NCBI RefSeq assembly: GCF_030655665.1
Contig: NZ_JAUSPQ010000005.1
Coordinates: 17,756-81,755 of the forward strand
Direction: 5' to 3'
DNA from: Methanocorpusculum sp.
GTDB lineage: Archaea > Halobacteriota > Methanomicrobia > Methanomicrobiales > Methanocorpusculaceae
DNA: 64,000 nt
The position numbers and the translations under genes were made by a program. The stretch's first letter is position 1; every line of letters begins with the position of its first letter. This document shows, piece by piece, positions 9,698-18,414 of this stretch. The notes below the pieces were generated by a model. That model was not told the origin of the DNA, ran no database searches, and was given only the letters and a program-made list of their open reading frames with translations.

Positions 9698-9763
9698 GTA
9701 AACAAACCAATATGTTAATAATGTTTTACATTCAACCAAGTATAAACGAGGTGACAAGAAGAA

Positions 9764-10450
9764 GTGAAACCACGAAAGTTCAGGCACGAATTAAAATATT
9801 ACCTGAATACAGCAGACTATTTGATCATCAAAAACCGTCTGTCCGCCATTGCGGGACCGGATGAACACACTGACGCAAACGGATCATACAGGATCCGGAG
9901 TCTGTATTTTGAAACACCGGACGACAAAGCACTCCTTGAAAAACTCTATGGAGTAAATGAGCGGGAGAAGTTTCGAATCAGGTATTACAATAACGATACC
10001 TCATTCATCCACTTAGAGAAGAAGACCAAAATAAACAACCTCACGAACAAAATTGCCGCAAGCGTCACAAAAGACGAGTGCGAAAAACTCATAGCAGGCG
10101 ATACGGAATGGATGAGAGAGTCGAAAAACGGACTCCTTCTCGAACTGTATGCAAAGATGAAGTATGAACTTCTCCGCCCGAAAACGCTTGTCGACTATAT
10201 GAGAGAGCCGTTTGTCTACCGCCCCGGAAATGTGCGGGTAACCTTCGACACGAAGATCTCAACCGGCGTGAACTCGACCGATATGTTCAACGCCAAGACC
10301 CCCATGATCAAAACCCACGGGGAACCGGTCATTATAATGGAAGTAAAATATGACAATTATCTCCCCGAAATTATCAGAAGTATGGTACAGGTACAGAACA
10401 GAAGGGTCACTGCCTTCTCAAAATATGCAGTCGCACGCGTCTTTGGGTGA
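9764..10450 (+). CDS. VTC-domain protein (polyphosphate polymerase-like)
   Basis: 228 aa soluble protein of the VTC/CYTH-like tunnel fold. Eukaryotic VTC4 makes polyphosphate from ATP. Visible features are the RHELKYYL start, the YRIRSLYFET strand, basic tunnel residues in REKFRIRYYN, LEKKTKINNLTNK, and an acidic EVKYD strand near the C-terminus. The start is GTG at 9764 with a GAGGTGA Shine-Dalgarno at 9748-9754. It is first in a tight three-gene set with a DUF4956 membrane protein (4 bases apart) and a CotH-family protein. That set is known in bacteria but its function remains poorly defined. Confidence 0.85.
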   Translation: MKPRKFRHELKYYLNTADYLIIKNRLSAIAGPDEHTDANGSYRIRSLYFETPDDKALLEKLYGVNEREKFRIRYYNNDTSFIHLEKKTKINNLTNKIAASVTKDECEKLIAGDTEWMRESKNGLLLELYAKMKYELLRPKTLVDYMREPFVYRPGNVRVTFDTKISTGVNSTDMFNAKTPMIKTHGEPVIIMEVKYDNYLPEIIRSMVQVQNRRVTAFSKYAVARVFG

Positions 10451-10454
10451 GTAA

Positions 10455-11132
10455 ATGGCACTGACCTTTGACGATATATTATCCTCGGATTTTCTTTCGA
10501 CGGTGACTGAGTTTTCCTTGACGGACATGCTTATCGCGATGGTGCTCGCGTTCGCGCTCGGTCTGTTTATCCTCTTTATCTACAAAAAGACGTTCAACGG
10601 CGTGATGTATTCATCCGGATTCGGGATATCGCTTGTTGCCATGTCGCTTGTGACGACGATGATCATTCTTGCGATCGGATCGAACGTTATCCTGTCTCTT
10701 GGTATGGTCGGCGCCTTGTCGATCGTGAGGTTCAGATCGGCAGTGAAAGATCCGATGGATATTGCCTATTTGTTCTGGGCGATCTCGGCCGGTATCGTTC
10801 TCGGTGCAGGGTTGATCCCGCTCGCGATCTTCGGCTCGGTGTTTATCGGAGCGGTTTTGTACATCTTCTCGGCAAAGAAGCCGACGGACAAACCCTACAT
10901 CCTGATCGTGGACTGTGCCGATGAAAACGCGGAGGCAAGCGTCAACGCTCTTATGAAGAGAACGGTGAAAAAGTCCCTCCTGAAATCAAAAACCGTTACA
11001 AAGACCGGGATGGAACTCACGATCGAGGTCCGCCTCCCGGATCAGGAGAGCGGTTTCGTGAACAAGATCTCGGATCTTGCAGGCGTCTCGAATGCCGTTT
11101 TAGTGAGCTATAACGGGGAATACATGACGTAA
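10455..11132 (+). CDS. DUF4956 membrane protein
   Basis: 225 aa. It has three to four hydrophobic segments in the first ~145 residues (the family motif LGMVGALSIVRFRSAVKDP lies in the loop at about residues 82-100) and a soluble C-terminal ferredoxin-like domain of about 80 residues. It fits DUF4956, often annotated as a MgtC-like or polyphosphate-associated membrane protein. The start is coupled to the VTC stop (GGTGAGTAAATG serves as Shine-Dalgarno and start). It is probably the membrane partner of the VTC-domain enzyme, inferred from the constant neighbourhood of these families. Confidence 0.85.
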   Translation: MALTFDDILSSDFLSTVTEFSLTDMLIAMVLAFALGLFILFIYKKTFNGVMYSSGFGISLVAMSLVTTMIILAIGSNVILSLGMVGALSIVRFRSAVKDPMDIAYLFWAISAGIVLGAGLIPLAIFGSVFIGAVLYIFSAKKPTDKPYILIVDCADENAEASVNALMKRTVKKSLLKSKTVTKTGMELTIEVRLPDQESGFVNKISDLAGVSNAVLVSYNGEYMT

Positions 11133-11133
11133 G

Positions 11134-12756
11134 ATGAAGCATATCAATACCATCACTATTTTTCTGATCGTTGGTGCGATACTTTTCACCTGCATGCTTA
11201 TGTTTAATCCAACGGCTCTCGGGATAACGACAAAGGATACCCTCTATGAGAGCACCCTTTTCGATAAAAACGGGATCACGACGGTCAATATCACGATCAG
11301 CGATGAGAACTGGGCGGACATGCTGGAAAATCCCCTTGAGGAGGAGTTCCATCTCTGCGATATCACGATCAACGGCGAGACGTACGATTCGATCGCGATC
11401 CGAACAAAAGGCATGACGAGTCTGTCGTCCGTTGCAAACAGCGATTCGGACCGATACAGTTTCAAAATAAAAGCCGATGAATATGTAGGCGGTCAGAGTT
11501 TCGACGGGCTGGATGAGTTCGTGCTGAACAATATCTATCAGGATGCGACCTACATGAAGGAGTATCTCTCGTATGAGATGATGGATTACATCGGCGTCGA
11601 TACGCCGCTGTATTCGTACGCGGCGGTCTATATCAACGGGGAGTATTTCGGTCTGTATCTGATGGTCGAGGCACTGGAGGAGGATTTCCTTGACAGAGTG
11701 TACGGAGCGGATTACGGTGAACTGTACAAGCCGGAATCGACGTCAGGCGAGATGGGGGACCGGACGACCGACGGAGAGGGAGAGGGAGACCAAATGCCGG
11801 GAGGGAATATGACCCAGATGGATTTCGGCAACCGTACGATGCCCGACGTCAATATGACGGACATGATGGGTCAGATGGGCGGAGGCGGGTTTGGCGGCAT
11901 GTCCGGCAGCGGCGGAGGAGCGGATCTGGTCTATACGGATGATGAGATAGACAGTTATAGTCAGATCTTTGATAATGCGGTGACTGATGCGAAGAAGTCG
12001 GATGAAAAACGGGTAATAACTGCGCTGAAGAATCTGAATGAAGGTACGGATCTGGAGACGTATGTGGATGTCGATGAGGTGCTGAGGTACTTTGCGGCGA
12101 ATACGGCTCTGGTGAATCTGGATAGTTATGTGAGTTCGATGAAGCACAATTACTATCTGTATGAGGAGGACGGTCAGATTTCGATCCTGCCGTGGGATTT
12201 CAATCTGGCATTCGGCGCCTACGGGACCAGCGGCGCAAGTGATGCGGTGAATTTCCCGATCGATACGCCGGTGGCGAGCGGGGTTTCTCTTGAGGATCGG
12301 CCGCTGATCGGCGTTCTGCTGGAGAACGAGGAGTATACGGAGCTCTATCACGCGTATCTGGAAAAGATCGCGACCGAGTTCTACGGGGATTCGTTCGATG
12401 AGCGGATCGCGGCAATCGATGCACTGATCGGTGATTACGTGGAGACCGATCCGACGGCGTTCTATACGTATGATGAGTATCAGACGGTGATCGTGACGCT
12501 GGCGGAGTACGGGGATCTGAGGGCAGAGAGTATTCTTGGTCAGCTGAATGGAACGATCCCGTCGACCGAGGAGGGGCAGACGGAGAATCCGGATCTCCTG
12601 GTGGATGTGTCTGGTCTGAACTTTTCCGCGATGGGATCTATGAGCGGGGGCGAGGGCGGCGGCATGGGCGGAGGTGATAGAAACACTATGGATTTCGAGA
12701 ATATGACGATTCCTGAAGGAATGACTGTGCCGGAGGATATACAGATACCCGCGTGA
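11134..12756 (+). CDS. CotH kinase family protein, Met/Gly-rich, membrane-anchored or secreted
   Basis: 540 aa. It has an N-terminal hydrophobic signal-anchor (residues ~5-25), then the CotH fold: an ITISDENWADML strand, the IRTKGMTSL motif, FDGLDEFVLNN, and the C-terminal catalytic-like core with YYLYEEDGQISILPWDFNLA. CotH proteins of spore-formers are atypical protein kinases. Two low-complexity Met/Gly/Asn segments (about 208-265 and the last 50 residues) are insertions typical of surface CotH-like proteins. It starts one base after the DUF4956 stop. Substrate and location are inferred; an extracytoplasmic role seems likely from the leader and the acidic composition. Confidence 0.85.
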   Translation: MKHINTITIFLIVGAILFTCMLMFNPTALGITTKDTLYESTLFDKNGITTVNITISDENWADMLENPLEEEFHLCDITINGETYDSIAIRTKGMTSLSSVANSDSDRYSFKIKADEYVGGQSFDGLDEFVLNNIYQDATYMKEYLSYEMMDYIGVDTPLYSYAAVYINGEYFGLYLMVEALEEDFLDRVYGADYGELYKPESTSGEMGDRTTDGEGEGDQMPGGNMTQMDFGNRTMPDVNMTDMMGQMGGGGFGGMSGSGGGADLVYTDDEIDSYSQIFDNAVTDAKKSDEKRVITALKNLNEGTDLETYVDVDEVLRYFAANTALVNLDSYVSSMKHNYYLYEEDGQISILPWDFNLAFGAYGTSGASDAVNFPIDTPVASGVSLEDRPLIGVLLENEEYTELYHAYLEKIATEFYGDSFDERIAAIDALIGDYVETDPTAFYTYDEYQTVIVTLAEYGDLRAESILGQLNGTIPSTEEGQTENPDLLVDVSGLNFSAMGSMSGGEGGGMGGGDRNTMDFENMTIPEGMTVPEDIQIPA

Positions 12757-12760
12757 TTCT

Positions 12761-12789
12761 CTGAAAAAAGATCAATTCCCTTTTTTCAG
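12761..12789 (+). terminator. Inverted repeat after cotH-like gene
   Basis: CTGAAAAAA at 12761-12769 pairs perfectly with TTTTTTCAG at 12781-12789 (9 bp, loop of 11), immediately after the CotH-family stop. The T-rich 3' arm fits archaeal termination at U-tracts. Confidence 0.6.
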
Positions 12790-12865
12790 GCAGGACGTCC
12801 TTTCAGGATCTTTCAGGATTATGTCGTTCCCTGTCTGCAGCTCTCGTTTGACGCGGTGAAGATCC

Positions 12866-13026
12866 AAAAAAAAGATGCCCCTTCCCCCCCATAATAGGGA
12901 AGGGGCGGCACGGTCCGGGTGATAGTTGAAACAACCCGACATTATTTTCGATCTGAACGGGAAAACGCTAAAAACCGCTGCAGACCGATCGGACAGAGAG
13001 GTCAACACTACCTCTTCTGCCCTCAC
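12866..13026 (-). ncRNA. Candidate small RNA with own promoter and terminator
   Basis: On the minus strand a TATA-like box (TTTATATC, within 13044-13058) is followed at the expected 25-base distance by a 12-bp hairpin (12991-13022, GGGCAG-bulge-AGAGGU paired with ACCUCU-CUGUCC). The segment ends in a perfect 10-bp GC-rich stem (12877-12906, GCCCCTTCCC/GGGAAGGGGC) followed by eight T residues on that strand (12866-12873). This arrangement resembles an independent short transcript of about 160 nt. An alternative is a leaderless 84-codon ORF starting GTG at 13026, but its composition is not protein-like. I recognise no family. Confidence 0.35.
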
Positions 13027-13202
13027 TATCCTGATTTGATTCTGAATGATATAAACCCCTAACCGCGCGGTGCGATAATGCCTCGACTTTTGGTGGAAAC
13101 TGGGTGCTCAGTGAGTGAGAATGGGTGCTGGGGATGCAAAAAATCGGGGGAAGGGTATAATATTCGGGAGGGGTAAGGTTGGGTGCGGAAACAGAAGAAA
13201 TA

Positions 13203-13224
13203 CCACCGCGAATAATCGCGGTGG
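13203..13224 (-). terminator. Stem-loop downstream of grpB-family gene
   Basis: Perfect 9-bp stem CCACCGCGA/TCGCGGTGG with an ATAA loop, 80 bases after the stop of the GrpB-family gene and followed on the minus strand by a T-rich tract. It probably marks the 3' end of that transcript. The flanking stretch 12790-13304 otherwise has no gene I can support. Confidence 0.45.
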
Positions 13225-13304
13225 GATATCTTATAGTTCCAAAGAATCCCTTACACGAATTCAACGTACGCTCTCGCACCCCGAAAATCCACAACAACAC
13301 AGAT

Positions 13305-13817
13305 TCATCGAATCAAACCGCACATCCGATAGATCTCTTCGATAATAGGACTCTTCCCCAGAATATACGAATCCCTATCATCGGCATACCGCAAAGCCAG
13401 CTCTTTTTTCACAGCACCATACCTATCCCTGACATCCGGATGCTCCCGCAAATAATTGCGGAACGTGATATGTCTCTGCAGTTCCTCATTATCTCTTTTG
13501 CAGACATAAAGATGGTGCATCATCAAATGCGGTTTGCCCTCGTATTTAAACGCATCCCGACCCGGGATACCCAGATCTCCCTCATGACAATAACCAATTT
13601 CCTCCAGCAGTGATTTGACTTCATCAAAATTATCATCAATCACAATATCGATGTCAATAATGGGTTTGGCCGCCAGGCCCAAAACGGAAGTACTCCCTAC
13701 ATGCTCAATCGAAAGAACCTTCCCCGCAAGGACAGAGAGCGACTCATCTTCTATTCTGCGGAACTCATTCTCCCATGCAGGATTATACTCCTCCACAACC
13801 ACATGTTTTGTTTTCAT
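13305..13817 (-). CDS. GrpB family protein (UPF0157, nucleotidyltransferase-like)
   Basis: 170 aa, the usual length for this family, which has a minimal nucleotidyltransferase fold. The diagnostic motif EHVGSTSVLGLAAKPIIDID lies at about residues 38-57 (GS plus the DxD acidic pair), followed by HHLYVC and HITFRNYLREHP. The bacterial family name comes from dephospho-CoA kinase fusions; the function of the stand-alone protein is not established. It is a single gene bordered by non-coding DNA on both sides, next to the decayed fusA-adjacent insertion, so it may be part of an accessory patch. Confidence 0.88.
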   Translation of the reverse strand: MKTKHVVVEEYNPAWENEFRRIEDESLSVLAGKVLSIEHVGSTSVLGLAAKPIIDIDIVIDDNFDEVKSLLEEIGYCHEGDLGIPGRDAFKYEGKPHLMMHHLYVCKRDNEELQRHITFRNYLREHPDVRDRYGAVKKELALRYADDRDSYILGKSPIIEEIYRMCGLIR

Positions 13818-13902
13818 CGTATCCCTCGGATAAATTCGTACATATCGTTATAATCTCATATATCTGTATCCAGAACACTCAGAAAAAAACATCTACAAAA
13901 TC

Positions 13903-14104
13903 CGCAAAACAGAAAAAATATTCAGGTTTCACCCAGGCTCTCCCATGCGAAACGGCCCGATGACCCTTTGAACGTGAAAAATTATTCGAGGTAATCTTTC
14001 GGAGTCGGGATCTGTTCTTTCAGACCCTTTCTCTTTCTGATACGCATAACGACTTCGGAAAGCATTCCCGGGGAACCGGAGAGAAAACGGCAAACTCAGT
14101 AGAC
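13903..14104. repeat. Direct repeat, distal copy of fusA 3' end and trailer
   Basis: About 200 bases matching 14804-15009 at high identity. The match covers both the last ~40 codons of fusA and about 80 bases of downstream non-coding DNA. It includes one missing base relative to fusA near 14070. A second short block, 14164-14187, matches 15021-15044 after about 48 extra bases. Confidence 0.9.
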
Positions 14105-14188
14105 TAAGCCGCAAATCAACTATATGCTCCGCTACTCACATAAAGGGGAATCGCCATAGAGCGGCATTCGGTTGCTGAACGGATATCC
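13982..14188 (-). pseudogene. Broken copy of the 3' end of fusA
   Basis: Reads, with one frameshift, the last residues of aEF-2 ([25 protein letters not shown] and stop at 13984-13982). Compared with the intact gene it lacks one base near 14070 (CCCCGGGAATG against CCCCAGGGAATG). It has about 48 inserted bases between 14104 and 14164, and then resumes with the codons around ATVEGR-like sequence (GATATCCGTTCAGCAACCGA region). Nothing upstream of 14188 matches fusA. It is a displaced gene end, not an expressed gene. Confidence 0.88.
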
Positions 14189-14374
14189 TTACTTGGATTT
14201 CTCTTTTCTCACTCCTTTAAAGGGAGTGCCGTCCTTTTTACCGTCAATAAACTTCCCTGTTTCTCCATCTCGTTTTCGGTAGCCGGAGGGGGTTTCCACT
14301 TGAGAACGAGGATCTCCACGTTCTTTACTTCCAACTGCACCCTTTCTGTGTCCCTCTCCTGTATTTGTTGCCAT
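14189..14374 (-). CDS. Small basic Gly/Lys-rich protein, unknown function
   Basis: 61 aa from ATG 14374, which has a good GAGGT Shine-Dalgarno 6 bases upstream; the frame is open further upstream but that part looks non-coding. The sequence starts MATNTGEGHRKGAVGSKER and ends with the pattern KRDGETGKFIDGKKDGTPFKGVRKE. I recognise this as a widespread family of short, probably disordered, hypothetical proteins with a KRDxxTGxFxxxKxDxxPFKGVxKE C-terminus. Its function is unknown. The stop codon lies exactly at the edge of the fusA-like block, so it belongs to the inserted DNA between the two fusA ends. Confidence 0.6.
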   Translation of the reverse strand: MATNTGEGHRKGAVGSKERGDPRSQVETPSGYRKRDGETGKFIDGKKDGTPFKGVRKEKSK

Positions 14375-14471
14375 GTGTTTTACCTCAAAATACATTATTT
14401 TTCCACTATCCTTACGTGGTACGAATACCAATTCAGAAAACTTTGTGAGTAATCCGGGATATGGGCCCTTA

Positions 14472-14759
14472 TCAGTTTTCTTTCCAGATACTTTGGGTTG
14501 AACTTTTTCTAATCTTTGGGATCCACGCCGATTTTTTCAACTCTGCCGCGTTACAGAGAAGCTGACCATACGTACTATGACAACGAGGACAGAGAAGGAT
14601 GATTTGTGTGCCGCCTTTAGATTTTGTCTATAAATACTCTTTTTCTAAAAGATTATCGCTGGTATCAGATGCAGCACCCATAGCACAATTGTTATGATAC
14701 CGGTTTTTCACTGATTCCCATTCCACCCTTGTTACCACATTTTCCTTATTTGGAGTCAC
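14472..14759 (-). pseudogene. Degenerate ORF with Cys-Pro-x-Cys-His motif, interrupted by TAG
   Basis: One reading frame runs from GTG 14759 to TGA 14472 with a single in-frame TAG at 14628-14630. Conceptual translation gives a 43-residue part ending SDNLLEKEYL and a 52-residue part containing IILLCPRCHSTYGQLLCN. The CPRCH plus later Cys resembles HNH-nuclease or zinc-finger proteins of mobile DNA, but the assignment is weak. It lies inside the segment flanked by the two fusA ends and is probably a decayed cargo gene. Pyrrolysine reading of TAG is unlikely because pyl genes are not known in this lineage. Confidence 0.4.
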
Positions 14760-14803
14760 GTGGGCATATATGTTCCGTCTAAAAATGACACCACAAAAAA
14801 AAT

Positions 14804-15009
14804 GCAAAACAGAAAAAAATATTCAGGTTTCACACAGGCATATCGCCCATGTGAAACGGCCCGATGACCCTTTGAACGTGAAAAATTATTCGAGGTAATC
14901 TTTCGGAGTCGGGATCTGTTCTTTCAGACCCTTTCTCTTTCTGATACTCATAACGACTTCGGAAAGCATTCCCTGGGGAACCGGGGAGAAACCTGCGAAC
15001 TCGGTAGAC
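14804..15009. repeat. Direct repeat, fusA-proximal copy
   Basis: This copy includes the functional fusA 3' end (stop at 14886-14888) and about 80 bases of trailer, matching 13903-14104. The two copies bracket about 0.7 kb of DNA with a small gene and a broken gene. Confidence 0.9.
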
Positions 15010-17084
15010 CACATTGCACGGCCTTCGGTTGCTGAACGGATATCTCCGGCGAAACCAAAGAGCTCTGCGACCGGTGCCTCACCGTTAACCACGATCTGGT
15101 CACCTTCGGACTCAGTCGTAGACAGAATACCGCGGCGTCCCTGGATCTGGGAAATTGCTGCACCCATCTGATCCTGCGGAACAGTGATCTGGATCTTCTG
15201 CATCGGTTCAAGAAGTGTGTCGCCAGCCATAAGAAGAGCTGCCTTCATACCGCCGCGAACTGCAGGAATGACCTGACCCGGACCACGGTGGATAGCATCC
15301 TCGTGAAGCTTCACATCGTGGAGTTTGATCAGAACATTCTGGACCTGCTCATCAGCAAGCGGTCCACCGTCAAGTGCCTCGTGAACACCATCAAGAACAA
15401 GTTCCATCGTTTCATTCAGGTACTGGATACCTTTCGTGCAGTCAATGAACATGTTCGAGCCGTAGATATCCTTCACGGACTTGGCTTCATCCTTGTCCAT
15501 ACCAAGTGCTACAAGAGCATCACGGCGGGGGATGTTTTCCATGTTCATCGAGATCTCGTTCGACTGGATCGCTTTCAGGATTGCTTCCGGCATAGGCTCA
15601 ACAGACATAAAGAATCTGTTGTGTCTGTTCGGAGACTTACCTTCAACAGTACCATCAAGCGGCTTTGAGACCGTCTCACGGTAGACAACGATTGGCGGGG
15701 AAGTAACGATTTCTACACCCTTATCTCTCTTGATACGGCCGGTAACGACCTCAAGGTGGAGTTCGCCCATACCGGCGATCAGGTGTTCGCCCGTCTCTTC
15801 ATTGATGTTGATACGGACAGTCGGGTCTTCCTTTCCGACCTGGTGAAGAACTTCGATAAGCTTTGGAAGATCCTTCATGTTCTTTGCTTCGACCGCGACG
15901 GTCATGACAGGCTCTGAGTAGTGCTTAAGGGACTCAAACGGCGTCATATCCTTGTTGCTCGAAACGGTTGAACCGACGATCGCATCGCTGAGACCGGATA
16001 CCGCTGCAATATTACCTGCAACGACCTTGTCCACATCAACACGGGTCGGGCCCATAAAGATACCAACAAGCTGAAGTCTGTTTGCCTTACCTGCTGTGCC
16101 GGAAATGTAAACTTCCTGACCGCGGGTGAGCGTTCCAGAGAACAGTCTGCCGGTGGCGATCTCTCCTGCATGTTTATCAAAGGAGATATCGGTGATCATC
16201 ATTGCGACCGGACCTTTGGCATCGCATGCATACATGGATTTACCAACTTCCGACTGGACATCGCCGTGCCAGATAATGTTACATCTCTTACCCTGTGCCT
16301 GAAGCGGGTTCGGGAGGAAGGTAACGACCATATCGAGAAGTACTGCGTGAAGCGGAGAAGCCTTTGCAAGGTATTTCATATCGCCTTCGTTACACTTGTC
16401 GATAACGGTCTGCAGGGAAACACCGGTCGTCTTGATGTAAGGGATCGAAATTGCCCAGTTGTAAAGAGCTGAACCAAAAGCGACGTTTCCTTTCATCGGA
16501 TCGAGTTTCCATCCACCTTTAGTGTAGAGCTCCTCGTTCATGCCTTTGATGAGCTTGTTGACCTTGTCAATGACTTTTCCAAGACGGATCATCATTTCCT
16601 GGGGGTTAACCTTCAGCTCGTTGATAAGTCTGTCGACCTTGTTGATGAACAGGACCGGGTGAACACCCTCTTTGAGTGCCTGACGAAGAACGGTCTCCGT
16701 CTGGGGCATCGGACCTTCAACGGCGTCAACTACGACAACGGCGCCGTCGACGGCACGCATTGCGCGGGTAACATCTCCACCGAAGTCAACGTGGCCGGGA
16801 GTATCAATCATGTTGATAAGATACTCGTGACCGCCGACCATGTGGACCATGGATACGTTTGATGCATCAATGGTGATTCCGCGTGCCTGCTCTTCCTCAT
16901 CCGAGTCCATCCAGCATGCCTTGCCGGAGAGTTCCTCACTGATCATTCCTGCGCCGGCAAGAAGGTTATCCGAAAGGGTGGTCTTACCGTGATCAATGTG
17001 CGCTACGATACCGATATTACGGATGTGCTCGGGATCATTCATGAGCTCCGTAATTCGTTCTACCATCTTTTTTCCGCGTGACAT
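14886..17084 (-). CDS. fusA: Translation elongation factor aEF-2
   Basis: 732 aa GTPase catalysing ribosomal translocation. The G1 motif AHIDHGKTT lies at residues ~25-33, with switch regions RGITIDAS and [10 protein letters not shown], and NKVD as the G4 motif. The C-terminal domain IV contains [12 protein letters not shown], where archaeal EF-2 carries the His converted to diphthamide. The start has a GGTG Shine-Dalgarno. It follows rpsL-rpsG at a 35-base gap, the conserved archaeal str-type order. Its last 40 codons exist in a second broken copy about 0.9 kb downstream; the gene itself is intact. Confidence 0.98.
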   Translation of the reverse strand: MSRGKKMVERITELMNDPEHIRNIGIVAHIDHGKTTLSDNLLAGAGMISEELSGKACWMDSDEEEQARGITIDASNVSMVHMVGGHEYLINMIDTPGHVDFGGDVTRAMRAVDGAVVVVDAVEGPMPQTETVLRQALKEGVHPVLFINKVDRLINELKVNPQEMMIRLGKVIDKVNKLIKGMNEELYTKGGWKLDPMKGNVAFGSALYNWAISIPYIKTTGVSLQTVIDKCNEGDMKYLAKASPLHAVLLDMVVTFLPNPLQAQGKRCNIIWHGDVQSEVGKSMYACDAKGPVAMMITDISFDKHAGEIATGRLFSGTLTRGQEVYISGTAGKANRLQLVGIFMGPTRVDVDKVVAGNIAAVSGLSDAIVGSTVSSNKDMTPFESLKHYSEPVMTVAVEAKNMKDLPKLIEVLHQVGKEDPTVRININEETGEHLIAGMGELHLEVVTGRIKRDKGVEIVTSPPIVVYRETVSKPLDGTVEGKSPNRHNRFFMSVEPMPEAILKAIQSNEISMNMENIPRRDALVALGMDKDEAKSVKDIYGSNMFIDCTKGIQYLNETMELVLDGVHEALDGGPLADEQVQNVLIKLHDVKLHEDAIHRGPGQVIPAVRGGMKAALLMAGDTLLEPMQKIQITVPQDQMGAAISQIQGRRGILSTTESEGDQIVVNGEAPVAELFGFAGDIRSATEGRAMWSTEFAGFSPVPQGMLSEVVMSIRKRKGLKEQIPTPKDYLE

Positions 17085-17119
17085 AAAACACCTTTTTTAA
17101 AAAAGAATATATGGGGAAA

Positions 17120-17704
17120 TCACCGTGCGGATTTTGCAATCCGTTCGACTTCTTCCTTCTTTCCAACAGAGAAACACTTTGCGTCTCCCTTTGCTGCCAT
17201 GATCAGCTCATCGGCGAGCACAAGGTATGCGGGTTTCTTTGTTTTGTGTGAACCTCTCCAGGTTGCAAGAGCAATGTATCTGAGGGCCGTGTTGACACGG
17301 CGGATCGGGGCTGAGTCAACGGACTTTGGAACGTTGATACCACCGTACTTCAGACGGACGGTCTCCTCACGGGGGCCTGCATTTGCTACGGCGTCAACAA
17401 GGACCTGAAGCGGGTTCTGCTTGGTTTTCTTGTTGATGACATCGAATGCGTCCATGACCATCTTGGTACACATCATCTTCTTACCGGTGTTGTATTCCTG
17501 CTGCATGAGACGGTTGATCAGTCTTTCGACGATCGCCATTTCACTTTTGGTGAACTGCTGCTGGGTAAGTCTGCCGCAGCTGCTCGGAACTTCGGTAGAG
17601 GTGACAGTGACGTAACGAACCATTCCTGGATCCTTTACGACAACTTCGCTCATATCCCACTTGTTAAAGAGAAGGATCTTGCTGGGGGTTGCTTCTTCTG
17701 TCAT
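17120..17704 (-). CDS. rpsG: 30S ribosomal protein S7
   Basis: 194 aa archaeal S7, the 16S rRNA-binding primary assembly protein of the 30S head. Recognisable stretches are LFNKWD near the N-terminus, RLINRLMQ, and VNTALRYIALATWRGSHKTK near the end. The start ATG is preceded by GGAGGTAAATAGT. It lies 5 bases after rpsL and upstream of fusA. Confidence 0.97.
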   Translation of the reverse strand: MTEEATPSKILLFNKWDMSEVVVKDPGMVRYVTVTSTEVPSSCGRLTQQQFTKSEMAIVERLINRLMQQEYNTGKKMMCTKMVMDAFDVINKKTKQNPLQVLVDAVANAGPREETVRLKYGGINVPKSVDSAPIRRVNTALRYIALATWRGSHKTKKPAYLVLADELIMAAKGDAKCFSVGKKEEVERIAKSAR

Positions 17705-17709
17705 ACTAT

Positions 17710-18138
17710 TTACCTCCGTGCTTTCTCGGCACGTCCGATAACAAGTTCATTGAGCGAGACGCCGTTGACGCCGCTTACAACGAAACGGACACCGGGAATA
17801 TCTCCCATTGAACGACCTGCACGACCGCCGATACCACAAATGGTGACTTCGTCGTGTTCATCAATGAAATTGATAGCACCATCGCCGACCGCGAAGGCGG
17901 TGACCTGACGGCCGTTTTTGATCAACTGAACACGGACACACTTTCTGATTGCCGAGTTCGGCTGTTTTGCTTCCACACCGACCTTTTCAAGAACGATTGC
18001 GCGTCCGATTGGTGCTCCCTCAAGGGGATCTGCTTTCAGTTTCAGTTTAAGCGCTCTGCGTGAGTAAACTGAGTCGCTCCACCGGAATTTCTTTGCGGTG
18101 CGAACGAGATTTCTAGCTGCGAATTTTCCCTGTCCCAT
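17710..18138 (-). CDS. rpsL: 30S ribosomal protein S12
   Basis: 142 aa archaeal S12, at the decoding centre. The conserved [20 protein letters not shown] and [15 protein letters not shown] stretches are present. The first gene of the rpsL-rpsG-fusA unit, with a GAGG Shine-Dalgarno and an unusually hairpin-rich leader (18139-18265). No nusA or rpl30e gene lies upstream in this window; queD is divergent instead. Confidence 0.97.
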   Translation of the reverse strand: MGQGKFAARNLVRTAKKFRWSDSVYSRRALKLKLKADPLEGAPIGRAIVLEKVGVEAKQPNSAIRKCVRVQLIKNGRQVTAFAVGDGAINFIDEHDEVTICGIGGRAGRSMGDIPGVRFVVSGVNGVSLNELVIGRAEKARR

Positions 18139-18294
18139 GAAATTTCCTCATTGGTTTGGATACTATATTGTGAATGAACCCGCCCGGATTACAGGCGGGA
18201 AGGTGCGGGATCCTGCATGCAGGACCACGAACGCCTGCTGACCAGTCGTATCTGAAATAGATACGGTCTTCTCAGCGTGTTCCTATACTTATGA
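18139..18294 (-). promoter_or_regulatory. rpsL leader with three hairpins and TATA-like box
   Basis: On the minus strand a TATA-like box (ATAAGTATAGG, 18282-18294) would start RNA near 18262. The ~120-base leader then holds three perfect inverted repeats: 18247-18265 (CGTATCT/AGATACG), 18211-18224 (TCCTGCATGCAGGA) and 18179-18199 (CCCGCC/GGGCGGG), before the Shine-Dalgarno. It could be an autoregulatory ribosomal-protein site; this is inferred. Confidence 0.45.
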
Positions 18295-18392
18295 GCGGGG
18301 TGTGATAATAATACTAATGGACGCCCACAGAGAGATCAAAAAATGACGGTTTTAGAGATAATTTCGGGAAAGACTACGATTCAATAAGTATC

Positions 18393-18400
18393 TTTATATA
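18393..18400 (+). promoter_or_regulatory. TATA box of queD operon
   Basis: TTTATATA at 18393-18400 in an AT-rich patch. Spacing predicts transcription starting at about 18415-18425, leaving a leader of some 135 bases before the queD ATG. Confidence 0.55.
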
Positions 18401-18414
18401 TTACATTTCAGGAA

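Noticed and set aside
12968..13300. Minus-strand frame of 110 codons
   Set aside because: Composition is not protein-like, it runs through the strong hairpin at 13203-13224 and it resembles no family.
14628..14630. TAG read as pyrrolysine in the CPRCH frame
   Set aside because: Pyl use is limited to other methanogen groups, and the frame is next to other decayed DNA.
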